Below are positions 26,405 through 38,353 of a DNA stretch of 64,000 bases, in pieces; positions within the stretch are counted from its first letter, which is position 1, and every line of letters begins with the position of its first letter. This DNA is from Austropuccinia psidii (taxonomy: Eukaryota > Basidiomycota > Pucciniomycetes > Pucciniales > Sphaerophragmiaceae): positions 21,525,499 through 21,589,498 of the forward strand of contig JALGQZ010000015.1 of NCBI GenBank assembly GCA_023105745.1, written 5' to 3'. The translations under genes were made by a program, and so were the position numbers. The notes under the pieces were generated by a model. It was not told the origin of the DNA. It ran no database searches and saw only the letters and a program-made list of their open reading frames with translations.

Positions 26405-28310
26405 CCAGAGGACTGGAAAGACATTTATCAAGTTCTTCAGCTCCACCAACTCCTCAAAGATTTGTTTCAATGGAGCATGGACAACAAGAGGTTCAACCTA
26501 ACAACTCACTGGGCAGAACTTGGATCAAGTTGCAAGAAGAGCTGTCTCAAAGGGATAGACTTCAAGGACCTTATGGTAATCACCAAAGGTGAGAATCCTA
26601 CCAGGAATTTCAGACTCCTGGAGGCAAGGGCAACCAGGATAACGGAGAATCAAGCTACTATCCAAGCTATGGAAGGACAACTGACCCAAACAGGGAATAC
26701 TCAAATTCCTTCAGGCTCACAAGGAGCAGGCCAAATCAGCTCTCCAGTGGCTTTACACTATTCATAAACCAGCAGATGAGTGGCCAAGAGTCACCATTCT
26801 TCACAATTCCAGGAAGCTTCCAGGAGAAGACAAGGAAACAAGGGCAAAAACAAGACCTCCTTCAACCAGAGGAAGAGAGTCAGACCCCATGATCCAGAAG
26901 CTGTTGGATTTGGTGAAAGAAGTGCACAATAACCAGAAGTAGTTGTAAATAACTTCAGAATCAGTAGTCCCATTAATATAAATATTAACCCCACTCAGAT
27001 TGAACATAATGTTGTCACACCTGAGAGTAACTTAAACAGTGATGCGCTGTGGTTACAAATGTTCCAATATGCTGAGAAAACGCAAAAGCAGTTTGCAGAA
27101 CTTGAAGAAAGCCATGAGAGGATGGAAGAATTAACAGCCTCCATGGATAAAATTGTGAAGACTCTTCAAGAAGAACATGCTCAATTGAGCAAAGCCTCTG
27201 AAGAAACCAAAAGAAGACCAAATCTAGTCTTTGAAGAACAACACCACAGCAAAAGGGACAGGGATTGTCTGGATCAAGACATAAACAAACTGTTTAATTT
27301 CTACCATAGCATGAAGCCCCAACCACAAGGCGATGTTATGGATAATCCATAATACCAAGATGACATCAAGCCAGATGCCATGTTAATGAATAAGGCAAGA
27401 TCTCCATCACAATACCAGGATGGGGATAATATGTCTTATCCTGAGAAGAACTCCTTGAAACAGCTTCCTGAGGCCTCAAGCTGACCCAAATTCTCTGGAA
27501 CAGGAGAATATGATCATATGGAGCTCATAGATTATAATGATGGACTCTTCATTGATGTACCAAGCATACCAGATTACTGGATTACTGCTACACTAAACAC
27601 AGCATTTAAAGGTAATGCTAGTATATGGTATACAAAAATGAAAAGAATTCCATGGCAGAAGAAACTGGCCATGGTGGAACAGTCAAATCATCCAAAATTA
27701 CAGTAATGGTACTTGGATATGGCAAAAGACCATGTCATTTGACAATGACAAATACTCTGTGGAAAAAGATCCATATAAGTGGTGTCTTAGACAGTCTAAA
27801 AGACTTAAAGCCATTGATCCTCAGATGAACATCCGAGTGAGGAATCACAAGCTTCTGACACAACTTCCAGGGGGACTAGAGCATGCAGTAAAATGCAGAG
27901 GCAACCAAAATTGCAGTCTAGATGACATTGCTAATACCTTACAAGACATAAGGAAAAGAACTAACATAGGGAAATTCACCCCATATAATAGCAGTGGTTT
28001 CAAAGAGAAACAACCTTCTAGGGTATAGTTTAAAGAGAAACCCAAAGAAAGGGTGGCAGAAGTGGAAAAGAAGAAGAATTCTTGTTGAAACTGTGGTTCA
28101 AGAGACCACTATGACAACAACTGTTCAAAGGCAAAGAAAATAGTCTATGCCATTGAGAAAGTCCCAGAGGAGGAATCCCCAACTGAGGATCCAGAATCAG
28201 ACTTCATGGGTGATGCCATCAGAGAACCATCTGATGATGACCAAGACCCAAGAGAAGAATTTATAGTGGAATACCAAGAGGAAACCCCACTATAAATTCA
28301 GGACATATAG

Positions 28311-30329
28311 TTGGAAGCAGGGATGCCACAGGACACTGCCAACAAAAACTTGTGCAAAAATACACAAGATGCACAAACATTCCTGGTCACACCAACCAGA
28401 GAAATGGCGTATATACATGGAACAGCCACAAAAATGACTGTTTGTATTGACAATGCTCAACATCCACTGATCATTGATAGTGTGGCACACTGCTCCATAG
28501 TGGCCAGAAATTATCTGGATAACCACTTCCCAAATTGGGAAAAACAGCTCTTGCCTACCAAGGCAAGAAACTTTAAAAGTGCTTCAGGGAAGAGGACCTC
28601 TATTGGGACAATTATCAAAGAGATAATTATACCCTGCAGGAAGGGTAATATCAGACTCAACCTAGAGTTTGTAGTGCTTAATGATGCCCACATCCAAGGC
28701 TTCTTACTGGGAACAGACTACCAAAGGATGTATGGCATAGATATTTACAATAGTAAAAACAGGCACATTACCATAGGTACCAACAAGGAGAATAAATTTT
28801 CACTTGATATATACCGAATCTTTACCCATGACCCACTGGAGGAATTACTGAATGAATTCAGAGAGGGCCAGTTTAGCACTACCCTCACCAGTAAACAGAA
28901 ACTAAGTTTACTGAAAATGCTGAGGAAGAATAGACCAGCATTTGCCATTGGTGAATAATCACTAGGCAAGATCAAAGGCCATGATATAGAGCTATATCTG
29001 GATGTGAAAAGACCTTATCAACCCATGCTCAGGAGACCTCCTTACCCAGAAAGTCTGGAGACCAGGAAACAAATTGAAAAACATATCAATGAACTCCTGG
29101 ACATAATGAAATAGTGGAAATAACCACTCCTGTCCTAATCACCTGGAATGATGGCAAGTCTAGACTGTGTGGAGACTTCAGAGCTCTGAATAACTACACA
29201 AAAGCAGACAGGTACCCTATACCCTAGATACCTCATGCCTTGGATAAACTGGCAAAAGCCAAATACATAACTGAAATGGATTGCATTAAAGGCTTCCACC
29301 AAAATGGGGTTAAACCAGACTCCATGCAATTGCTCAGAATAATATGCCATATGGGCATATATGAGTATACCAGGATGCCATTTGGCATCAAAAATGCACC
29401 AGCCCACTTCCAAAGGATGATGGACACAATATTTCAAGAAGAAATATTGGAAGGTGGATGGTGGTATATATATATAGATGATATCATTATATACTCAGAG
29501 ACATGTGAGGACCATGTACAATACATAGACAGAGTGCTAAGTAAATGTACACCCATCAATCTGAAAATTTTAATGGAAAAGTGAAATTTTGGCCAAAAAG
29601 AGCTGCTAGCTTTAGGACATAAAGTCTCAGGTCTTAGTCTGGCAATTGACCAGATTAAAGTAGCAGCAGTACTGCAGAAGCCAGTACCAAAGAGAATCAA
29701 AGAGATGCAATCTTTCCTTGGGTTTGCTAGCTACTATAGGAACCACATCAAGAATGTTTCCCACATAACTAGTAGTTTATACAAGCTATGTTCAAAAGAT
29801 GTAATTTTTGAAATTTCTAAGGAAAGGAGGGATGCATATGATAGGATCAAATATGAACTCAAAAATGCACCTGTGCTCATCTTGCCTGACTTTGAACTTC
29901 CATTCAAGTTATACATAGATGCAGCATGTAGCCAAGGCTTAGGAGCAGCCCTTCACCAAAGAAAAATTGTGGATGGTGAACCAAGAGAGGAAGTAATATG
30001 TTACATCTCTGGGAAACTGAAAGATTCAGAAGCCAGGTATGGGGCCACCCAGACTGAATGTCTATATCTAGTCTGGGCTCTGGAAAGACTCCATTATTAT
30101 CTGGAGGGTGCAGTCTTTGAAGTCTACACAGACTGCACAGCCTTGAAGTCTTTACTAAACATGAATACTACAAATGGACACATGCTTAGATGGAAAATAG
30201 TCATCCAGGATTATAGAGGTAATATTCCCATCATATACAAAGAAGGTAAAAGTCATACCAATGCAGATGGCTGCTGGATAATGTCAAGAGAAACCCAGCT
30301 TATGACCCTGAAGTGGCAGCCAAGATCCC
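28311..30329 (+). pseudogene. B-family pol, N-terminal part (PR-RT-RH)
   Basis: The protease active-site region reads IIDSVAHC instead of the usual D-S-G-A, so the Gly after the catalytic Asp-Ser is Val. Reverse transcriptase runs from KRPYQPMLRRPPYP (about 29010) to about 29640 with [12 protein letters not shown] and YIDD (about 29470). RNase H has LYIDAA (about 29912), TEC, YTDC and NADG. Defects: TAA at 28956 where Glu is expected, a small deletion near 29100 just before the HNEIVEI-type segment, TAG at 29224, TGA at 29582 and a frameshift after NADG. The A element then splits the gene at 30330. Confidence 0.87.
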
Positions 30330-30630
30330 TGTGAGCCTGTGAGGTATGTATAACATACCCATAAGGCCACAAATGATTTTATAAACAGTTAATGTTGTCT
30401 TAAACAGACTTTTTAGTTGAAATTAAAATAAAAAATAACAAAAAATAAGTATAACTTTTTTGGATAAACAAAGTTAAGAATATTATGTTATTTTTGGATT
30501 CTACACCAAAAATGACCCAGGGTACATCCATAAGGTGTTATACCCAAAAACACTTATTTCTTGTGTTATTAGAAGAGTTAATAATCTCACAGTACTCATG
30601 TAAATTTTTTAACATTTTTTTAAAATTGTT

Positions 30631-30658
30631 AAATTTAAGCTTAAATAAGCTTAAATTT
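30631..30658. repeat. Perfect inverted repeat in A LTR
   Basis: AAATTTAAGCTTA, a 2-nt spacer, then its exact reverse complement. The same palindrome is kept in the 3' LTR at 49515-49542. A hairpin or binding site is possible; its role is unknown. Confidence 0.7.
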
Positions 30659-30787
30659 AAAGTTGCATAAGGTTAATGCAAACTTACCAAAATTTTAGTT
30701 AAAATTGAGGTGTGGTGTATATTTACTGAATTGGCTAAGGATTTGCCATACAGAATGTAAATCCTGCATGAGCTCAATTTAAAAGGG

Positions 30788-30812
30788 TTTAAAGCCATGG
30801 TATGGCTTTAAA
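30788..30812 (+). repeat. Hairpin next to AATAAA in A LTR
   Basis: TTTAAAGCCAT and ATGGCTTTAAA form an 11-bp stem around a GGT loop, followed at once by AATAAATAAA. The same arrangement occurs near 49672-49700. The AATAAA could be a polyadenylation signal of the LTR; that is inference. Confidence 0.5.
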
Positions 30813-32520
30813 TAAATAAAAGGGCAAAATGAACGCAAAAAGGTGGGACAAAGGAAAAAGACCAAATAGAGCTGGGGTACCCAACCTTTTGGATCTGCAA
30901 TGATTCAATTAAGGTTGTCCACCTGTATTGGAGGATTTTCAACCTTATTTAAGCTTTAAGATTAGACTTTTATCTGACCTTAAGGTTTAAACTGGTTTTA
31001 TCCCAATTTGGACAGGAATTTCAAGCTTCCAAAGGGTAAATCCCAATATGCAGGCTTGAAATAAAGGTTTTAAGAACTTTCAAAGCTTAATCAAGCTTAA
31101 AAACCTTAAATAAGCTTAAAACTTTAAAGTTACAAGCATCAAAACCTTATCAAAAGCTAAGGTTTGGTGTGTATTGCTATTTTACGTGCAAAAATAGCAA
31201 TAACTTCAAAAATTCATTAAAAATCCAAATCTCAATGGATTTGCTTGAAATTTTCACACAGCTTACAATTTAAAATTATCTACATATGAATTAAATTTTA
31301 AGTATCTTCTATAAAAATAATTCCTGGGTAATTAGTCTGGAAATTTACTCTTTTAATTAAGCTCAAAGAAAATTGTGATTTCTTTAAAAATTAATTAAAA
31401 ATTGAGTTTAAGAGATTTCTGCTTGAAACTCTATTTTTAAGTTGTTCATGTGATGAAATTTAATATAAATAAGTTTATTTATATTGAAAACTTAAAAATA
31501 ATTAGTTTAAATGAGGATTAAAGTTACATGGAGTTAAGAATAAAGCTGGTAACTTTAAATTGGAATTAAAAACAAGGTGCCTTAAGTTAAGAACTTCGTT
31601 TTTAAGTATGGTTTTTCAGTTTTGACCTGAGCACGCCCTCTATATTCATTATGAATCATGAGAGCTTCTCTGAAGACATAAAAAGAGTCTTTTCATCACT
31701 GTTTTTGTCCATTATTCATCATCAATCCAATCATATTAGAAATTTAAACAGGTAAAGCTTTATTATTTATAAAATCTTATTATTAAAGTAATTATTAAGT
31801 TATTTTATTCTTTATTAATTGTAAATTAAAGAATTGAAATCATAGAATCCAGATTATTGTTGTAATCATCAATAATATATTTTATATTATAAAATTATCA
31901 TCTTAAATATCTTCTAAAATCCACAAATTCCTCTTAAAAACTCTTTAATCTTAAATTTTATTATGAAAAGTTGTTTTATCTTTACAATTATTGATTTTAG
32001 GCGTGTTTTTAACTTATAATCATTATTTAATATAATAACTGTTGCTGTTTGACTTGTTGTATTAAATAAATATTATAAGTAAGTTTTTCTCTAAAGTTGT
32101 ATATCTTTTTTATCTAGTATTAGTTTTTTTATATAGAATTTTTATTCTATAAGAATTCTTTCTGAAAAGTGTGTGTTATAATTCCTTTATAAATAATATT
32201 TATATTATTTATAAGTGGTTAATATTCATATTTCCACGTGTAATTGTCTCATTAAGAGCTTTACACTTCTTATTGTTATAACTGTCAGTGACTATAACAA
32301 TAATAGAATAATTATAATTTATTATAATTATTGTTATTTCTTTTATTATTATATCTTTATAATAATAATTAAATTTATTTTTTTATATATAATTATTTTT
32401 AATAATTATATTTAGATTTGTGGTTATAATATTTTGTTATATTATATATTTCTACTGAGGACAGTCATAGTACTCTTGATTTTGCTACTATTATCAAGAG
32501 TTTCATAGACAAACCATAAA

Positions 32521-32541
32521 TTTGGGGGCCTGGCCGTGATT
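32521..32541 (+). other. A primer-binding site
   Basis: TTTGGGGGCCTGGCCGTGAT directly follows the 5' LTR. Read from TGG it would pair with a tRNA ending in CCCCCA, with a plausible T-arm and acceptor sequence. The B site is nearly the same, and the C site shares its core. Confidence 0.7.
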
Positions 32542-33056
32542 CTAATCCAATTTTTGGGACATAAATCATATTCCAGACCTTATTTTACTGTTTTTTGAGG
32601 TAAAATTGCCATATTTATCTTAATAATGGCTTTTTTGGGACTTATCCCTTATAAATAATCTTTACAATATTAATAAAGTTATTTTTTCTTAAGAATATTG
32701 TTTGAAACAATATACTATTGAGTGACTTGGAATAAATTTCTTTTGTCTAACTAGTGGCTTTTTCACATCACAGTCTTGAAATTTATTCTTTGAGTTATTC
32801 TAGTATAAAGTGAATAATAAGACAATTTTGATTAATCAACTTGTTAATTGCATAATTATTATTTCTTTAAAGAAAATAATAAATCAAATAAAAAATCTTT
32901 ACTAAAAACATTTTTTTCTTTTATCTTAGACATTTTTCTTTATTTTTGACGTAATTTGCCATAAAATTACATTAAAACAACTTTATTTAATAAGTTGAGT
33001 TTATAAGTTATTTTTATTATTTGATAAAATAAATTATATTTTTAATTGTTCTCTAG
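32542..33056 (+). other. A leader
   Basis: AT-rich leader without a convincing long frame. It ends in a pyrimidine-rich stretch and CTCTAG at 33051-33056, a good 3' splice site immediately before TGTCT. The C leader has the same junction (TTTTAG then TGTCT). Confidence 0.45.
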
Positions 33057-34002
33057 TGTCTTCCATAAGAGAAAATTCTTAAGACTCTGAAACCTCAGAG
33101 TCCAGTATTGAAATTCGAACCAGCCCACCACCAAGGGGTTTGATAACCAAAGAGCCCCTTAAAGGTCCTGCAGGTGAATTCAATTCAATTTTACTCTATT
33201 TTTTATTAAAATTGAAGTTAAATGACTCCTACTAGAAGTGGAAGTAACTACTCCATCCAATCAAATAGATCTGGACCAGGACATTCCAGCCACAAATCCA
33301 AAAGGCAAGAATGTCTTCCCAGAGGAGAGGCACAAATGGAGGATGCCAGAACTTCCACCAGTTTCCAAAGGTTATCCAGCACCTTTGAACCTCTTATTGA
33401 GAGTCCAGAAGCTGACATAACTGCTATTGCTGTTATACCTGAACCATTTCCAACAGGCAGCTGTGGAAATTTATCAATCTCAATGGAATAACTGGTTCTT
33501 GGCGTCAAAACAACAAGAGTGGGAGCTTCTCCCAAGTCTTTGCATAGGCACCATGAACTCTTATCTTCAAGTAAAGAAGTTCATGGGACCAGAAAAGACA
33601 GAAGACCTTCTGATGGGTTGGACACCCATGTCTGTCAAAGGACAAGTCCAACAGATAAAAGCTTGGTTGAAAAACCAAAGCATGTTATCAGAGGATCAGA
33701 AGAAGAAGTTGGCCCAAGGCAAGGAAACCAGCTCAGTGGAAGCTCCCCAAGCATCCACCAGCAAAAATCCACCTCAACAAATGCCAAACAAGCCCAAGCA
33801 AGCCCCAAAAACCAACCAGAAGGGAAAGCAAAAGGCAAAGGGAAAGGCAAAGCCCAAGTGGAACAAGCCTTACCCTCAGAATTACAGAATCCCAAAGAAG
33901 GAAAAGACAGCCATGGACAATGTGTTCAATATGGCAAGAACCTTGATGGAATTCAAAAACAAGGAGGAGGAAAGATTGAATCAATCTTTCCCAAAGAAAT
34001 AG
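33057..34002 (+). pseudogene. A overlapping +1-frame ORF (protein X), spliced
   Basis: Predicted exons are 33057-33173 and 33236-34002. The second exon is read +1 relative to gag. It contains QQAAVEIYQ, NSYLQVKKFMG and LLMGW. A Pro/Lys/Gly-rich basic linker follows, then YRIPKKEKTAMDNVF with MARTLMEF and a charged tail ending at TAA 34002. In-frame stops at 33080 and 33418 make this copy defective. Identity to the C version is clearly higher in this frame than in the gag frame. No known domain; the basic linker suggests nucleic-acid contact, but that is a guess. Confidence 0.5.
33174..33235 (+). other. Predicted 62-nt intron containing the A gag ATG
   Basis: The donor is CAG|GTGAAT at 33174 and the acceptor ACTAG ends at 33235. 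The gag ATG (33222) is inside. Upstream codons end with one base and join in phase to the +1 frame. Position, length and phase match the introns drawn in C (64 nt) and B (68 nt). Confidence 0.5.
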
Positions 34003-35201
34003 ATCTTGTAAAACTTGTAACTCGCTTTGAATCTTGTAATAAAGAAATTATGGCAAAATTTAAAAAATTTGATTATGTCCAACAGAATTTGGGTAATGAG
34101 ATATTAAAAGTGAAAGAACAACAAAAGACCATTATTGGCCTTGAAAATGTTAATAAAGACAATATTGTGTCTTTGACACAAATTTGTGAAAGACTTGAGT
34201 CTAAAGTTACCTTACTCAATCAACCAGATGAGAACTCAGTTTCTTTTATAACTAGACAGTTGAGAGAATTGAATATAAAAGTTCAAAACTTGGAAAATTC
34301 TACTGGTCACAACGCAGCTCTTTTTCAAGAACAATTGGAAAAAAGTGATAAAGCAAGACTTGAATTGAAAGAAGACATTCAATCAAGTATTAATAATATA
34401 TCACTAAAAAATGAATTGCCAAGGCAATCCACACCAATTCTTGACAGAAATGTTCTTAACTTGAATAATGATTTAATTCATACAATTTCAAGTAATGATG
34501 TGGAAACTGCTTGCAATTTTAAAGACATTCCAAGATTAGAGGAATGGCCAACCTTCAGTGGTGAAGGATAATATAATCATATGGAATTTATGAAAACAAT
34601 TGATATGTTCAAAGAAGATTTTAACATACCAGATGAATACATAAGTGCCAGATTACACTCATTATTTACCAAATCAGCAAAGAAATGGTATTATAAAATG
34701 AGACAAGACCATGGTAAACATTCTTGGCCTTGGTGGAAAGAACAAATTATTTCCAAATGGGCAAATGATTCCTGGCTATTTAGAATGGAAAATTCTTTTG
34801 AAGAAGCCATTTTTAATATTGAAAGGTACAGGCCCATGACTTGGCTTCTTAAACAGAAGGACAGGTTAAATGCCCTTCATCCTGATATGTCTGAAACAAT
34901 GGTACATAAAAGGATATTAAGAAAATGTGGTGGTGACCTTGAGCATGCTATAAGAAGCAGGTGTATTGAGCCTTGCTCTACAGAGGATTATATCAATGCT
35001 ATGGAGGACATCACTACTAGGACAAACATTGGAAGGAATTGGACCAAAACCCCAATAGACAACAAGACTAGTGGGAAACCAATTTCAAAACCAAATGAAC
35101 CACATGACAGACCTCCTTTGAAATGTCATAAATGTGGAAGAACATCTCATTTGGCAAACACTTGTCTGAAAAAGACAAGATTCAATGAGATAAATGTTTA
35201 A
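33222..35201 (+). pseudogene. A-family gag
   Basis: Gag starts MTPTRSGSNY at 33222. The low-complexity N-terminal third overlaps the +1 frame. A coiled-coil-like middle spans 34000-34400 (FESCNKEIMAKF, LRELNIKVQNLEN). The capsid core is at about 34530-35000 ([35 protein letters not shown]). A CCHC knuckle, CHKCGRTSHLANTC, lies at about 35125-35166. In-frame stops are at 33489, 34569 and 35199. The latter two stand where the C copy has Glu, so each is GAA to TAA. Gag and Pol are in the same frame in this family, so gag-pol was probably one polyprotein. Confidence 0.87.
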
Positions 35202-36489
35202 AAAGTGGAAGACACAAAATAAACTGATGTATCTTTACATGAAAGTGATTCTGAGCCTTCAGAAGAACTTGGTATAGAAAATATTGATGCTTCTTTTGAA
35301 GTCACTGAGGTACATACTCCCTTACCACAGTACAGTTATGAATGTATAGATCTCATACATGTGCAAGATGCCAAAATGCAAAAAACCAAACCTGCCAGAG
35401 GTAAAGGTTATATAGCTGGGTCATCTTGTATCACTAATATTGTGATAAATAACACAGAAGCCAAGATACATCTTGACTCAGGTGCTTTTTGCACTTGTGT
35501 TGGAAAAGATTATCTTGACAAAATTTATACCAATTGGAAAGACAAATCAATGCCAATTGAAGGTATATCATTCAGCAGTGCTAGCCAAAACATGCACCCC
35601 TTGGGTATATTTGAAGCAGCAATCATATTTCCTCATCCTGCAGGAAGTATAAGATTGAAAGTTGAAATTGTTGTTATAAATAATTGTACTTCACAACACT
35701 TTATACTTGGGAATGATTATCTCAATATTTATGGTATTGATATTAATAATCATAAGGACAGGTACTTCACTATAGGGGAAAATAAAAGACAAAAATTTGC
35801 TTTTCCTCTAGAAAGAAGAGAAATTACTGTCATTAAAGTAAAAAATGTTAACAAGGAAAAATTTGTGTCAAGTCCATTAATTGAAGCACAAATTAGTCCT
35901 GAATTAACACTGGAAATGAAGGAAGAACTTATTGAAATTTTATTTCAATACAGGGAAGCCTTTGCTTCAGATAATGAACCACTTGGGGCTATAAAAGGCC
36001 ATGAGGTGGACATTGTGCTTAATGTGGAAAGGCCTTATCCACCACTATTAAGAAGACCAGCTTACCCAGCTAGCCCTAGGGCTAGAGAAGCATTAGAAAA
36101 TCATATTCATGAACTAATGAAACTGGGAGTTCTTAGAAAAGTTGGACAAAATGAGGAGGTAGAAGTCACAACTCCAGTAATCATTACTTGGCATAATGAT
36201 AAGTCAAGGATGGTTGGTGATTTTAGAGCACTGAATACCTATAATATCCCAGACAGGTATCCAATCCCTAGAATTCATGAGACTTTGACTCAATTATCCA
36301 AAGCAAGATTCATTACTTCCATGGATGCTTTAAAAGGCTTTCACCAGAATGTTTTGACACCCCATGCTAGGAAATTATTGAGAATAATTGCTCATTGTGG
36401 TATTTATGAATATTTGAGGATGCCTTTTGGTATTAAAAATGCACCCTCTCATTACCAAAGAATGATGAATACTATCTTCCCACATGAAT
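35202..36489 (+). pseudogene. A-family pol, N-terminal half (PR and RT to just before YIDD)
   Basis: It continues the gag frame after one more TAA near 35217 (Glu in C). The open stretch starts at 35361. The protease has the canonical LDSGAFCTC motif (about 35470). Reverse transcriptase starts near 36030 with the [14 protein letters not shown] motif and reaches [16 protein letters not shown] at about 36420-36465. The frame is cut after PHE by the C element, and its apparent stop at 36492-36494 is C LTR sequence. The two halves fit exactly across the 5-bp TSD. Confidence 0.9.
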
Positions 36490-38330
36490 TGTAAGGTGTG
36501 GATATGAAACTTTGATTAAAAATCAAGTACTTTTCCTGTCCTCAAAATTTGTATAAGGTAAAAATCAATTAAAAATAGTATGAAATATTATTTTTAAGAG
36601 AAAACACGCCAATTTTATTGTTTATAACTTTATTAGTATAAAACAATAATATTATAAAAATTTATTGTTTTACCAACAATAAAAATTTATCCAAAAAATA
36701 CTCTACAAGAGATATTTTAAGGCTACAAAAGAAATTTCTTCAAGAGCAATTTCAATTGGAATTAATTGAGCAAAGAACTGCAAGCAATTAATTAAAGAAC
36801 AAAGTCTTTAAAAAGGATATTAAAGAGAAAACACGCCCAAAAGTGACCAGAGTGAATTTGGAAACAAAGTGACAAAGTTTACAGTGATGAAAGATGCTTT
36901 AATTCACTTTTGGGGTGGTTCAGGGGTAAAAATGATTATAAGAGTTACAAACAATGATTATAATGATTTTTTCACGTGGTTAAAAGGATTAAAATGATTT
37001 TTAAAAATGGTGGTTGGAATCTTTGATTGATTGGTTTAACAGTGTTTAAACTAATTAATAAAAGGAAAAGATTCTAACATGAAGAGAAAAGTGGGGCAAA
37101 GAAGACATTCTTTTATAGCCATCAATTCTCTTACTCCAAAAGTAAAATTTACTCTTGTCAGTCGTGAAAAACAGTCTGACAACAGAAAAGCCAATTATGG
37201 CATCATTGAACCCTGGTTTAGACTAAAAAGGGCTGGTTTAAGCCATTTTTAGCCATTTTTAGCCATTTTAGACCCTTAAATCAGCCATTACTATAGCAAT
37301 ACCAGGCCTAGAGCCTTCAAAACACGTCAGAATGTGTGTCAGAGGCGTAGAAACCAGTTAAAACTGTTTTTATTATGATTGTTTTATCTTAAGGGTAGTT
37401 TTACCTTCTTGGCAACAGCTAAAACTACCCCAGTTGGTATCAAAACCTCATCATCAATTGAGTCCACAGACCCTGTAACTCAATTCCAGGCCAAAAGTGA
37501 TGAACTTTTGCGTGAATTTTGACATCCCACGCCTGTCAGCACGGATTTTGGGGGTCTAGCTCCCCCTTAGAGCTGGAGTTCCTTTCCCCCCCAAATTTAA
37601 TCTTTCCAATTTATTTTTCCTTTAATTCCTCATCATGTATTATACTTATAATTTACACATGTAATTCAATTCAATTGTACAGTACAATACAGTAATAATT
37701 GACACCTCATATGTAAATCAAAGTTCACTTATGTAATACACGCGCACATTTTGACATTTCAATTGAATTCAATTGAAAATACTTTAATTCCTCATAACTT
37801 CTAAACTAAACACAACACCTCAATTTTAACACAAAAATTGATGGTTAACACCACATGTGGTGTGAATTAAATTAAGGTTTTGAGGATTTTCAACTTTTGT
37901 ATTGAAAATACTAAAAACTTATGTTAAGCTTATTTAGAGTTGAGTTACAAAAATTTCACTCAGAGGTGACCCCACCTGATTTTTTATGAGGAATCCAATG
38001 GTGAAATAAAATTTATATGTTTATTTATTGGATAAAAAGTTATAATAAATTTTATTTAACTTTTTTCCAAATTTATTTATTTTTTCACAATTTTGTTAAA
38101 ATTTCATTTTTACTTAAATTTTTCAAGTATAAATGTAATTTTATATTTACAAAATTTAAAGTAATTTTATTTTTAAATTATAATTAATTTTTTATTTTTA
38201 ATATAATTTTATATTTATATTTTTTTATTTTTATTTTAATAATATAAATAAATTTATTTTATTTATATTAATATGTTATTTTTTATATTTGTGGTCTTTT
38301 GGGTATATGAAATTACCTCTAAGGCTCACA
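36490..38330 (-). repeat. C-family 3' LTR
   Basis: On the minus strand it reads TGTGAGCCTTAGAGG to CACACCTTACA, 1841 bp. It is near-identical to 44751-46593. Confidence 0.96.
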
Positions 38331-38347
38331 TTCCCTCCCCCTAAAAA
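38331..38347 (-). other. C polypurine tract
   Basis: On the minus strand TTTTTTAGGGGGAGGGAA abuts the 3' LTR start TGTGAGCC. This is the expected plus-strand primer of reverse transcription. Confidence 0.85.
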
Positions 38348-38353
38348 AGAATA

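Larger units (their letters stand above)
23204..26942 (+). pseudogene. B overlapping +1-frame ORF (protein X), interrupted by LTRs
   Basis: Reading frame +1 to gag, it runs from the predicted exon 23204-23302 across the intron to 23371-23536, then past the solo-LTR insertion from 26410 on. It ends at TAG 26940-26942 with a helix-like KLLDLVKEVHNNQK tail. Only one indel (near 26640-26770) breaks it, and the same indel also shifts gag. Over the same stretch the gag frame has three stops (23522, 26590, about 26889). The product has no domain I recognise. It is acidic at first (EPEDLEEDTLE) and Lys/Arg-rich later. Function unknown. Confidence 0.45.
23351..28310 (+). pseudogene. B-family gag, interrupted
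   Basis: Structural Gag of the B element. It starts at ATG 23351 (MSPVYLRD), is cut by the solo LTR after codon about 62, and resumes at 26410 (GLERHLSSSS). A coiled-coil-rich region lies at 27059-27350 (EKTQKQFAELEESHE). The capsid core is at about 27490-28020 (FSGTGEYDHMEL, NWPWW, GGLEHAVKC). A CCHC knuckle at about 28081-28125 reads C-x2-C-x4-H-x4-C with a stop inside it. An acidic stretch follows. Stops include TGA 23522, TGA 26590, TAA 27350, TGA 27482 and TAG near 28026. There is a one-base insertion near 27649. Not functional. Confidence 0.85.
30330..32520 (+). repeat. A-family 5' LTR
   Basis: It starts TGTGAGCCTGTGAGG and ends GACAAACCATAAA (the 3' copy ends GACAAACCTTACA). It is 2191 bp. 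Many scattered differences from the 3' LTR show more age than the C pair. It contains a perfect 13-bp inverted repeat at 30631-30658, an 11-bp one at 30788-30812 followed by AATAAA, and a possible TATA element (GACATAAAAAGAG near 31675). Confidence 0.93.

Noticed and set aside
33100..33140. TTCGAA and ACCACCA resemble the end of a tRNA in the A leader
   Set aside because: No T-stem or acceptor pairing can be drawn on either strand. The stretch is explained as predicted exon sequence.
36492..36494. Apparent stop codon of A Pol
   Set aside because: It belongs to the inserted C LTR. The A frame resumes after the TSD at 46594.
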